Made by a program: the position numbers and the translations under genes | NCBI GenBank assembly: GCA_002432805.1 | Contig: DJGV01000016.1 | Span: 824-34,188 of the forward strand | DNA length: 33,365 bases | Source of the DNA: Fervidobacterium sp. UBA5837 | GTDB taxonomy: Bacteria > Thermotogota > Thermotogae > Thermotogales > Fervidobacteriaceae | Reading direction: 5' to 3' | Notes under the pieces: generated by a model | What the model was told of the DNA's origin: nothing | Databases searched by the model: none | The model's input: only the letters and a program-made list of their open reading frames with translations | In this document: positions 24,395 to 31,502 of the stretch, in pieces | Layout: each line of letters opens with the position of its first letter | How positions within the stretch are numbered: position 1 is the stretch's first letter

Positions 24395-25405
24395 TTACTT
24401 AAAGAGCGCTTTCAGTGCTCCATACAATGAACCAATTCCATATGAGATGTGCAGTATGAAGAAGGCAATGAGGATGCTTGGTGCAAGCCTCATCATCTTT
24501 TTCTCGCTGGCGATGTCTATCGAGAATATTACATCTAAACTTGCGTATAGCACCGCTGGGAAAAGCCAAATCGTCTTGGACGCAATCGAGATTGGTAAGC
24601 ACAAGTATATTGCAAGGGATATGAGATAGAGGATGAAGAACAGTGGGATAAGATGTCTCAGTGAGTATGCACCTTTGACAAATCTTCTACTGTACGTGAC
24701 CCAAAAGCCATTTGAAAAGTTATTTGACCAGAGTTTTGCATAGGTATCTCTCGCATAGTAATAAGCCACTGCTTGTGGAATACACAGGATTCTATAGCCT
24801 GCACGTTGTAGCCTCAAATTGAATTCTATATCTTGGTTTCTCACAAGTCTTTCATCGAATATGCCTATTTTTTCGAATATCTCTCTTCTATATATACCGT
24901 ATGCGACTGTGTCTACGTACGTCTTTTCTTCTACACCAACTCTGTACCTTGCACCACCTATACCAAATGGATGTTTCAATACTTCGGCAATTGCAATTGC
25001 TGTGAGCTTCTGGCTGCGCGGTGAGACTTTCAGCACGCCACCGGCAACGTCACATTCTCCATTTTCAAGTGCATCTACACACTCTGAGATATAGTTTTTT
25101 GAGTACGTCGCATGTGCACTTGCGATCATGATGTATCTGCCTGCTGCACTTAATATACCTAAATTTAGTCCGGCAGTTGTGTATTTTTTCTCGTTTTTCA
25201 TGAGTTTTATGCGTGTTTTTGTGCTATGTTGTTCGATCAATTCGCTGACCTTTTCCATAGTTGAATCATTGCTCATACCATCAACGATGATGAGCTCTAT
25301 ATTCTTGTATTCTCCATCAAGCAGATCTGTAATTGTGCGTCGGATCGTTGATTCTTCGTTCCTTGTTGGTATGATTACAGAGACCAATGGTGCAAAGCCT
25401 TCCAT
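24395..25405 (-). CDS. ExoA-like family 2 glycosyltransferase with C-terminal membrane segments
   Basis: A 336-residue GT2 enzyme. The GT-A core starts with VSVIIPTRNEES (8-19), followed by ELIIVDGMSNDST (37-49). The metal-binding site, usually DxD or DAHA in ExoA-like enzymes, reads SAHA (96-99). The probable catalytic acid is in NQDIEF (190-195). Three hydrophobic helices (about 252-272, 278-297 and 308-330) anchor it in the membrane. It probably adds a sugar to a lipid-linked exopolysaccharide intermediate, consistent with its place beside nucleotide-sugar genes. GGGAGG precedes the ATG by about seven bases. Donor and acceptor are unknown. Confidence 0.88.
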   Translation of the reverse strand: MEGFAPLVSVIIPTRNEESTIRRTITDLLDGEYKNIELIIVDGMSNDSTMEKVSELIEQHSTKTRIKLMKNEKKYTTAGLNLGILSAAGRYIMIASAHATYSKNYISECVDALENGECDVAGGVLKVSPRSQKLTAIAIAEVLKHPFGIGGARYRVGVEEKTYVDTVAYGIYRREIFEKIGIFDERLVRNQDIEFNLRLQRAGYRILCIPQAVAYYYARDTYAKLWSNNFSNGFWVTYSRRFVKGAYSLRHLIPLFFILYLISLAIYLCLPISIASKTIWLFPAVLYASLDVIFSIDIASEKKMMRLAPSILIAFFILHISYGIGSLYGALKALFK

Positions 25406-25441
25406 ATCTTTCCTCCCAAGCTTCGAGTCTTATCCATAATG

Positions 25442-25450
25442 ATTATATCA
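25442..25450 (-). promoter_or_regulatory. Extended -10 promoter of the glycosyltransferase gene
   Basis: On the minus strand TGATATAAT is a perfect extended -10 element about 37 bases ahead of the start codon. No clear -35 hexamer. It faces the divergent epimerase operon. Confidence 0.55.
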
Positions 25451-25730
25451 TATCGTTAAGTAGTTGATTCGAATAGAATCTTGGCCTATGTGTGGTATAA
25501 TCAAATTGAGTCTTTACATGTACATATCTTATTGACCAAGCACGTTAATCTCCTATCACTTTATTGTGTTAATTGCGAAATTTGGTAGCTAGCGAAGATA
25601 TGCTCACGAAAAGTCTCATTATTGATCATTACTGATAATGAATAGTTTTCCTATAGATATTTTAGTAGACACTATATGATATTCAGAATGATATTCAGAA
25701 TGATATTCAAGCAATGTGGAGGGATTTTAG
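25451..25730 (+). promoter_or_regulatory. Divergent control region and leader of the epimerase operon
   Basis: No gene is seen here. TGGTATAAT (25493-25501) is an extended -10 element on the plus strand, just after the inverted repeat GATTC-GAATA-GAATC (25466-25480). If used, it gives a leader of over 200 bases containing the inverted repeat TCATTAT/ATAATGA (25616-25622 and 25635-25641). A second -10-like TATGAT (25675-25680) adjoins a 12-bp tandem repeat. GGAGGG (25718-25723) is the ribosome site of the next gene. Confidence 0.4.
25677..25710. repeat. 12-bp tandem repeat upstream of the epimerase gene
   Basis: TGATATTCAGAA occurs at 25677 and 25689, and a third partial copy TGATATTCAA starts at 25701. 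The array ends eight bases before the GGAGGG ribosome site, so it lies in the promoter or 5' leader. It could be a set of helically phased protein-binding sites or a slippage-prone element. Confidence 0.85.
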
Positions 25731-26810
25731 GTGTGCAAGATTGCACTGATCTTTGGTACTAGGCCGGAGATTATAAAGGTGGCACCAGTGTATTTGAAGG
25801 CAAAAGAGATGGGAATTGATATCACGTTTGTGTGTACAGGTCAGCACAGAGAGATGGTCGACATGATGAAGTCTGTTTTCAACGTAGATGCGGATTACGA
25901 TATGAATATTATGACGCAGAATCAGACGCTCAACGATGTTGCATCGAGGGTAATTGCAGAATTTCAAGGATATGCATCGGATAAAAATTTCGACTGGGTG
26001 CTTGTCCAAGGTGATACGACAACTGCAATGGCAAGTGCAATTGCTGCATTCAACATGGGGATAAAGGTCGGACATATCGAAGCAGGATTAAGAAGCGGTA
26101 ATTTGTACGATCCGTTTCCAGAGGAGATGAATAGAAGAGTGACAGATCAGCTCTCTGAATTGATGTTTGCACCTACGCAGCGTGCAAGGCAGGCGTTGCT
26201 CAGCGAAGGTTTTGAAGATGGAAGAATCATCGTGACTGGAAATACGGTTGTAGATGCACAGATGTATGTGCTCGACCATTTTGATCTGTCAGGTATCAGA
26301 AAGCGCATCATAGAGAATGATAACTATTTCTTGGTAACACTACACAGAAGGGAAAATATAGGTGAGAGGATGCGCAATGTACTGAGAGCTATGAGAAAAT
26401 TCTCACAAGAAACAGGCTTGGAAATCGTCTTCCCTATGCACAAAAATCCAAGAGTGCGTCAGAGTGTGGCCGAAGAACTTGGCGATTTCAAATTGGCAAG
26501 GTTGATCGAACCGGTTGACTATGTCACATCGACTGCACTCATTCAAGGTGCAAGATTTGTTGCAACAGATAGTGGTGGCATCCAAGAAGAAGCCCCAACG
26601 TTCAAGAAACTCGTTGTTGTGTGCAGAGAAACTACAGAAAGGCCCGAGGTGATCGACTCACATTTTGGTATACTTGCAGGAACATCGGAAAATGGTGTAT
26701 ACAATGCACTGAAAATGACTCTCGAGATGGATGCACCAGATTTACCAAATCCATTTGGCGATGGTAATGCATCGCAACGTATACTTTCCGCAATCGTTGG
26801 AGGGAATTGA
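25731..26810 (+). CDS. wecB: UDP-N-acetylglucosamine 2-epimerase (non-hydrolysing)
   Basis: A 359-residue GT-B-fold enzyme interconverting UDP-GlcNAc and UDP-ManNAc in the cytoplasm. It begins with IFGTRPEIIK (7-16). Residues D95 (GDT), E117 (HIEAGLR), E131 (FPEEMNR) and H205 (LHRREN) correspond to the catalytic or key residues reported for E. coli WecB. DSGGIQEEAP (280-289) and RETTERPE (299-306) are the UDP-GlcNAc-binding signatures. The start is a GTG seven bases after GGAGGG. It is followed directly by manC (1 bp between stop and ATG), so both supply sugars for surface polysaccharide. Confidence 0.95.
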   Translation: MCKIALIFGTRPEIIKVAPVYLKAKEMGIDITFVCTGQHREMVDMMKSVFNVDADYDMNIMTQNQTLNDVASRVIAEFQGYASDKNFDWVLVQGDTTTAMASAIAAFNMGIKVGHIEAGLRSGNLYDPFPEEMNRRVTDQLSELMFAPTQRARQALLSEGFEDGRIIVTGNTVVDAQMYVLDHFDLSGIRKRIIENDNYFLVTLHRRENIGERMRNVLRAMRKFSQETGLEIVFPMHKNPRVRQSVAEELGDFKLARLIEPVDYVTSTALIQGARFVATDSGGIQEEAPTFKKLVVVCRETTERPEVIDSHFGILAGTSENGVYNALKMTLEMDAPDLPNPFGDGNASQRILSAIVGGN

Positions 26811-26811
26811 T

Positions 26812-27789
26812 ATGAAGGTTGTCATATTGGCTGGTGGGAGTGGAGAACGTTTCTGGCCTCTTTCTACAGACGAAACACCAAAACAGTTCTTGAAACTCTT
26901 TTCGGATAAAACACTGCTAAGAGAGACGTTTGAAAGAATTTCTTACAAGATGGATCTTTCAGATATATACGTTGTAACGAACGTGATGTATGAAGAAGAG
27001 ACTGTTGAAGAGCTTAGAGAACTACCGAAAGAAAATATTCTGCTTGAGCCTGTCAAGAAAAATACGGCACCCGCATGTACATTTGGTACGCTAAAGGCAG
27101 AAGATGATGAAGTCGTACTCGTTGTTCCAGCTGATCATTACATACCTGATAAGTCAGCGTTCTGGAATGCTGTGGAACGTGGAATCTCGATATTAGAAAG
27201 TCAGAATGGGATTGTGACATTTGGTATCGTACCCACAAGGCCAGAGACGGGGTATGGTTACATCGAGGTAGGTGAGGAATGTGAAGAGTCTGTTATGGTT
27301 GCGAAGAAATTCCACGAAAAGCCCAGATACGAGGTAGCGGTCGATTACCTGGAGGCAGGCAATTTCTTCTGGAACAGTGGCATGTTCATGTGGGAGAAAA
27401 GATACTTTGTATCTCAGATGAAAAAACATGCGAGTGACGTGATCGAATCTTTTTTAACATGTGATAGTATCGATGAAATATACAATGCGGTGCCTTCGAT
27501 CAGTATAGACTATGCATTGATGGAGAAGGCAGATCGAATATTGGTTGTCAAGGCATCATTCGCTTGGTCTGATGTGGGTAACTGGAAGAGTTTGGAAGAA
27601 ATCGGTATAACAAACTCAGTAGATGCAGTGACTATAGATGGAGAGAACGTGTTCGTAAGGACAACAAAACCTGCGATGGTACTTGGACTAAGCGACATCA
27701 TCGTGGTTGAAACGGATAATGGCATATTGGTTGCGGACAAGAAGGATTTGGAGAAGATAAGGGAAGGCCTGAGGAGGCTGAGAAGATGA
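26812..27789 (+). CDS. manC: Mannose-1-phosphate guanylyltransferase
   Basis: A 325-residue single-domain GDP-mannose pyrophosphorylase making GDP-mannose from Man-1-P and GTP. The signature loop is GGSGERFWPLS (8-18), with K24 in PKQFL, ADHY (107-110), RPETGYGYIEVG (143-154), FHEKP (167-171), NSGMF (188-192) and SIDYALMEK (231-239). It lacks the C-terminal isomerase domain of bifunctional ManC/AlgA, like the short Thermotoga enzyme. The ATG has GGAGG eight bases upstream, within the end of wecB. Its stop overlaps the next start as ATGA. Confidence 0.95.
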   Translation: MKVVILAGGSGERFWPLSTDETPKQFLKLFSDKTLLRETFERISYKMDLSDIYVVTNVMYEEETVEELRELPKENILLEPVKKNTAPACTFGTLKAEDDEVVLVVPADHYIPDKSAFWNAVERGISILESQNGIVTFGIVPTRPETGYGYIEVGEECEESVMVAKKFHEKPRYEVAVDYLEAGNFFWNSGMFMWEKRYFVSQMKKHASDVIESFLTCDSIDEIYNAVPSISIDYALMEKADRILVVKASFAWSDVGNWKSLEEIGITNSVDAVTIDGENVFVRTTKPAMVLGLSDIIVVETDNGILVADKKDLEKIREGLRRLRR

Positions 27790-28478
27790 AACGATTCTAT
27801 GTCCTTGGCGTATTGATGTTTATTACAGTAATCGCAGTTTTTTCAACAATGAGAGCGCAAAATCTTGAATTGGTGAGATCCTCAGCGAAGGATAGTACGA
27901 TAACGATAGAGCTATCGATCCCAAGACTCAACTATCTCAAAGATAAGACATTCCAAGATAATTTGAACTCACAGATAGAATCGAATGTAAAAAAATTTGT
28001 ACAGCAGGTTCGTGATATTGCAGCACAAGATGCGGCTGGTGGCGTGCAACGGATGCCTTACGAGGCGAATGTAACGACCGAAGTAAGATACCAGACAAAT
28101 GAATTTGTAAGTTTCATCGTGTACTACTATCAATTCACAGGTGGAGCACACGGTATAACCACGTTCGATACCTACAACGTGGATACGAAGAACTGCAAAA
28201 TAGTTGCCTTGGCAGATGTTATCAAGCAAGGTGATGAGAAGATAATAAAAGATAGCATATTAAAGCAGGTCGATCAGAAGAAGGAGGAGTTCTTTGAAGA
28301 AGATGCAAGCCAATTGGTGACCAATGAAGACCTTTCAAAGAGGCCTTTTGTCATCGAAGAAGATGGCATAGTCTTTAAATACAATCACTATGAGATCGCG
28401 CCATACTCAACAGGCATGCCGGAATTTAAGATTACCTGGAATGAGCTTGGAAGTAGACCGTGGTTTATCAAAGAATGA
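27786..28478 (+). CDS. Secreted DUF4163/DUF3298 (RsiV/PdaC-like) protein
   Basis: A 230-residue exported protein. The N-terminal hydrophobic stretch (residues 4-22) is a signal peptide or anchor. Motifs of the DUF4163-DUF3298 pair are visible: YYYQFTGGAHG (113-123) and NHYEIAPYSTGMPEF (200-214). The domains occur in the anti-sigma factor RsiV, where they bind lysozyme, and in the peptidoglycan deacetylase PdaC, so a glycan-binding role is plausible. There is no N-terminal sigma-binding domain here. It overlaps manC by 4 bp with GGAGG in the manC 3' end, and is the last gene before a terminator, so it is co-expressed with GDP-mannose synthesis. Confidence 0.85.
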   Translation: MKRFYVLGVLMFITVIAVFSTMRAQNLELVRSSAKDSTITIELSIPRLNYLKDKTFQDNLNSQIESNVKKFVQQVRDIAAQDAAGGVQRMPYEANVTTEVRYQTNEFVSFIVYYYQFTGGAHGITTFDTYNVDTKNCKIVALADVIKQGDEKIIKDSILKQVDQKKEEFFEEDASQLVTNEDLSKRPFVIEEDGIVFKYNHYEIAPYSTGMPEFKITWNELGSRPWFIKE

Positions 28479-28550
28479 AGATATGGGATTTATCGAAGGG
28501 CGAGAAATATGTATAGACATAAAACAAATATATCTACCGATGTTTTATAC

Positions 28551-28589
28551 AATCAAACACACCCATGAAGAGTAGGGGTGTTTGATTTT
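28551..28589 (+). terminator. Rho-independent terminator of the wecB-manC operon
   Basis: AATCAAACAC (28551-28560) pairs with GTGTTTGATT (28578-28587). After a one-base bulge, CCC (28562-28564) pairs with GGG (28575-28577). TTTT follows on the plus strand. The minus-strand side is less U-rich, so its use by the facing cpsB-type gene is uncertain. Confidence 0.75.
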
Positions 28590-28598
28590 CACTACATT

Positions 28599-29237
28599 CT
28601 ATTGTTGCAATGGGACCTTTAATCCAAGCATCTTTACTGTTCTTTCAAACATCTCTTTATGTGTCTTGAAAACTTCCCAATCAACTGTACCACGTTTCTT
28701 ACCATGGTAGTCGGTTGCAAGAAAGTCGATGTACCCATTCTTCAAAAAGAACTTATCATCCTTTACCGAATTAACGTTCATCTGAAAATACACGTTCATG
28801 TCTTTCAACTTTTTCAAGATCCGTGCATCGCTCTTGAGCCAGGCATACCTTTCCACATGGGCCAATATGATATCATAACCTTCAAGTTGTAAGTCAAAAA
28901 CCTTGTCGTACAAATACATGGGGTAAGTTGAGACATTCACCTCTACGAGTACAAACCTATCGTTTACCGGTATGACATCTTTGATATCGGGAGTTAAGTA
29001 AACCTCGCTTCCCAATAGCGCATATATTCCCGTCTTTTTACATTCTTCGTTCAAGATATCATAGTTTTTCTTTATCGTTTCCACATCGTTTTTGAACATG
29101 GGGTGATTGAGATGCGGTGTAAAAACAACAATTTCCACTCCGTTTCTCTTATATTCACGCAACATCTCGATAGATTCTTCGATCGATTCCGAACCGTCAT
29201 CAACCGCAAATAGCACGTGGTTATGAATGTCTATCAT
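28599..29237 (-). CDS. PHP-type protein-tyrosine phosphatase, CpsB/YwqE family
   Basis: A 212-residue metal-dependent phosphatase. Predicted metal ligands are H5 and H7 (DIHNH), D13-D14, H42 (TPHLN), E78 (GSEVYL), H127 (LAHVERY), and D176 and H178 (ATDYHGKKR). Members of this family remove phosphate from the tyrosine cluster of BY-kinases and so control capsule or exopolysaccharide length and export. It directly follows the Wzc-like kinase (42 bp), its likely substrate. It is somewhat shorter than YwqE. The ribosome site region GAGGAGAAGG lies partly in the small inverted repeat TCTCC-TCA-GGAGA (29248-29260), which could mask it. Confidence 0.92.
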   Translation of the reverse strand: MIDIHNHVLFAVDDGSESIEESIEMLREYKRNGVEIVVFTPHLNHPMFKNDVETIKKNYDILNEECKKTGIYALLGSEVYLTPDIKDVIPVNDRFVLVEVNVSTYPMYLYDKVFDLQLEGYDIILAHVERYAWLKSDARILKKLKDMNVYFQMNVNSVKDDKFFLKNGYIDFLATDYHGKKRGTVDWEVFKTHKEMFERTVKMLGLKVPLQQ

Positions 29238-29279
29238 ACGTTCACCTTCTCCTCAGGAGAGCTACATTACGTTACAATT

Positions 29280-31445
29280 CTACTCACTCCCTTTTCTTTT
29301 TCTTCGGCGTACTTTTTTACCTTCTTCTGTGTAATAGTAATAATAGTAATAATAGTAATAACTAGAATATTTAGAATTAATACCATTGATAACAGCTCCA
29401 AGTAATTTCAATCCAGAGGTCTTTATGTTGTCATATGCGATCCTAAGCGAGGCTTTTTGAGTCTTTCCAGACTTTACAATCATTACAATACCATCAGTGT
29501 ACTTAGATATTATTAGTGCATCTGCAGCTGCTAGTATAGGTGGTAGGTCTATCACTATTCTATCATATTCGCTTTTCAGTATGTTCATCGTCTCTTCGAG
29601 TTTCTTTGAAGTAAGCAATGCTGTCGGGTTCGGTGGTACTGGACCAACTGGAATGATGTCGAAGTTCTCGAGATAATTCTGGATGACTTTATCCAATGGT
29701 ACATCTTTTAGTAGATGGTTGACAATTCCTATATTTAGCCTTTCAACACCAAGGACCTTTTCCACTCTCGGTCTTCTCATATCCAGGTCAAGTAATAACG
29801 TCTTGTATCCGTTTTGTGCGTATGATATTGCCACATTTGCTGCATTTAACGTCTTACCTTCACCTGGGCCAGAACTCGTAAATGCCACAACTTTCGGAGC
29901 GGGCGTATCAGAATACTCAATATTTGTGGCAGCTAGTTTCATCGCCTCGGAAAAAGGAGATGTTGGCGAGTTTATTACTACAAGTTCTGGATGCTCGCTC
30001 CCTTCCGGAAATTCAATTTCAGGAACCCTTCCAAGTACCGGCTCACCCTTGAACACACGTCTGACGAACTCTTCATCATTTATCGTTCTATCTAGACTTT
30101 CCATTATAAAGACCATGAGTATACCAAGGAAGAAGCCTAAAACAGCACCGATGGCGAGTGTTAGATTTTTGTTTGGTTTCACCGGATTGATTGGGGTAAT
30201 TGCTTTATCTACTATCGTTGCACTTCCGATGACACCTGCTTCCGATATCTTTGTCTCTTCAAGGTTTTGTAGTAGTAAACTGTAAAGATTCTCCTTTACT
30301 TTTACGTCTCTTTCAAGTTGGAGAAGTTGCTGCTCGACGGCTGGTAATTTCGAAACTCTTTCTGAGTATTCATCTCTCATCTTTTCCGTTGAAGAAATTG
30401 TTGAATTTAGTACCTCAATTTGCGAGTGCAGATCTATGAGTTCGGAATATATACGTTGATAATCAGGATTTATTGTCTGAACTTGTGCAGTGACTATGCT
30501 TTCAACTTCGTCACGAAGCATCTTCTCTGTCTGGTCTATTTGTTTTTTTACGTCCTTTACTCTCGCGTCATCTTGTGAGTATGTGTTGAGCAACGCTGCA
30601 AGCTGGATTTGGAGGTCAACAAGTTTGGCTCTTAATTGGCTGACAACAGGATTAATTGAGATAGTCTCCGATGAAATCAGTTTTTGATTCGTTTGTTTTA
30701 GTTGCTGATTGAGAGCTGCTATCTTTGCATTTGCTTCATCAAGCTGGATTTTGTACTGGTTTATCTGACTGTCGAAGTTATAAACGATGTTCAACAGATT
30801 CTGCGCTTCGACATCCAGCACATAGACTTTATTCTTTTCTTTGAATTTTCTAAGATTATCTTCGAGCACCTTTAAGTCTTGTTCAACTGCTGGAACCTGT
30901 TGCTCTATGAATTGCCTTTTTACCGTATATTCATTTTTTGAAAGGCTTCTCAGTAGTTCATCGTACACAGCTGCAAGTTCGTTAGCTATGTCTCTTGCAA
31001 GTTCTCGATCAGAATTCTGTACCGAAATTTTGACAATGTTCGTGTCTTTCACAGGTGCTACAGTTATCATCTTCGAAACTGCCGCTACTACAGAATAGAA
31101 ATCCACGTTCTCATCTGGGCTTTTCTGTTGGAAATAATCAACCAAATTCAGGTTTTGTACTACCTTCTCTATATTTGTTCTACTAGTAATCAACTCAATT
31201 TCGGTGGAAATGTCTGGATTTGATGATGTGTACTGACTTGCGAATATATCTGTCAATGAGCCTTTCGATTGTGAGGCAATCTTCAAAGTAACATTCGCTT
31301 CATATATAGGTGTTGCAAGAAATAGGTAGATTAATGTGATTAAGACCGTTGCAACAAGTGTGAGGAAAAACCACCAGAACCTCTTTCTGAATATTCGGAA
31401 TATATCTTCTAGTGTGAGTTCTTCTCTTGTACTTTCCTGATCCAT
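29280..31445 (-). CDS. Wzc-like polysaccharide co-polymerase / BY-family tyrosine kinase
   Basis: A 721-residue fusion of a Wzz chain-length domain and a bacterial tyrosine kinase, so in one polypeptide like proteobacterial Wzc rather than split as in most Firmicutes. Transmembrane segments are at about 23-44 and 428-448, with a long coiled-coil extracytoplasmic part (about 170-400). Before TM2 is the Wzz-type proline-rich PINPVKPNK. The kinase has Walker A SSGPGEGKT (524-532), Walker A' LLLDLDMRRPR (550-560) and Walker B IVIDLPP (630-636). The C-terminal tail carries Y693 and ten consecutive tyrosines (696-705), the autophosphorylation cluster, then a basic end. GGGAGG precedes the ATG by about nine bases. 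It sits between the export protein and the phosphatase genes. Confidence 0.95.
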   Translation of the reverse strand: MDQESTREELTLEDIFRIFRKRFWWFFLTLVATVLITLIYLFLATPIYEANVTLKIASQSKGSLTDIFASQYTSSNPDISTEIELITSRTNIEKVVQNLNLVDYFQQKSPDENVDFYSVVAAVSKMITVAPVKDTNIVKISVQNSDRELARDIANELAAVYDELLRSLSKNEYTVKRQFIEQQVPAVEQDLKVLEDNLRKFKEKNKVYVLDVEAQNLLNIVYNFDSQINQYKIQLDEANAKIAALNQQLKQTNQKLISSETISINPVVSQLRAKLVDLQIQLAALLNTYSQDDARVKDVKKQIDQTEKMLRDEVESIVTAQVQTINPDYQRIYSELIDLHSQIEVLNSTISSTEKMRDEYSERVSKLPAVEQQLLQLERDVKVKENLYSLLLQNLEETKISEAGVIGSATIVDKAITPINPVKPNKNLTLAIGAVLGFFLGILMVFIMESLDRTINDEEFVRRVFKGEPVLGRVPEIEFPEGSEHPELVVINSPTSPFSEAMKLAATNIEYSDTPAPKVVAFTSSGPGEGKTLNAANVAISYAQNGYKTLLLDLDMRRPRVEKVLGVERLNIGIVNHLLKDVPLDKVIQNYLENFDIIPVGPVPPNPTALLTSKKLEETMNILKSEYDRIVIDLPPILAAADALIISKYTDGIVMIVKSGKTQKASLRIAYDNIKTSGLKLLGAVINGINSKYSSYYYYYYYYYYTEEGKKVRRRKRKGSE
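29331..29360 (-). repeat. (TAY)10 simple repeat coding ten tyrosines
   Basis: Thirty bases of uninterrupted TAT/TAC codons on the minus strand in the kinase tail, with a TAT-TAT-TAC-like 9-base sub-pattern. Trinucleotide slippage would alter tyrosine number without a frameshift. Confidence 0.95.
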
Positions 31446-31502
31446 TCAACCATGCCTCCCATTGCTTGTGCTATTTTCTATTGATTTTTACATCATTTGA
31501 AA

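Noticed and set aside
24372..24629. Plus-strand 85-codon open frame after the metallophosphoesterase
   Set aside because: It lies antisense to the membrane C-terminus of the glycosyltransferase, which has a clear family match.
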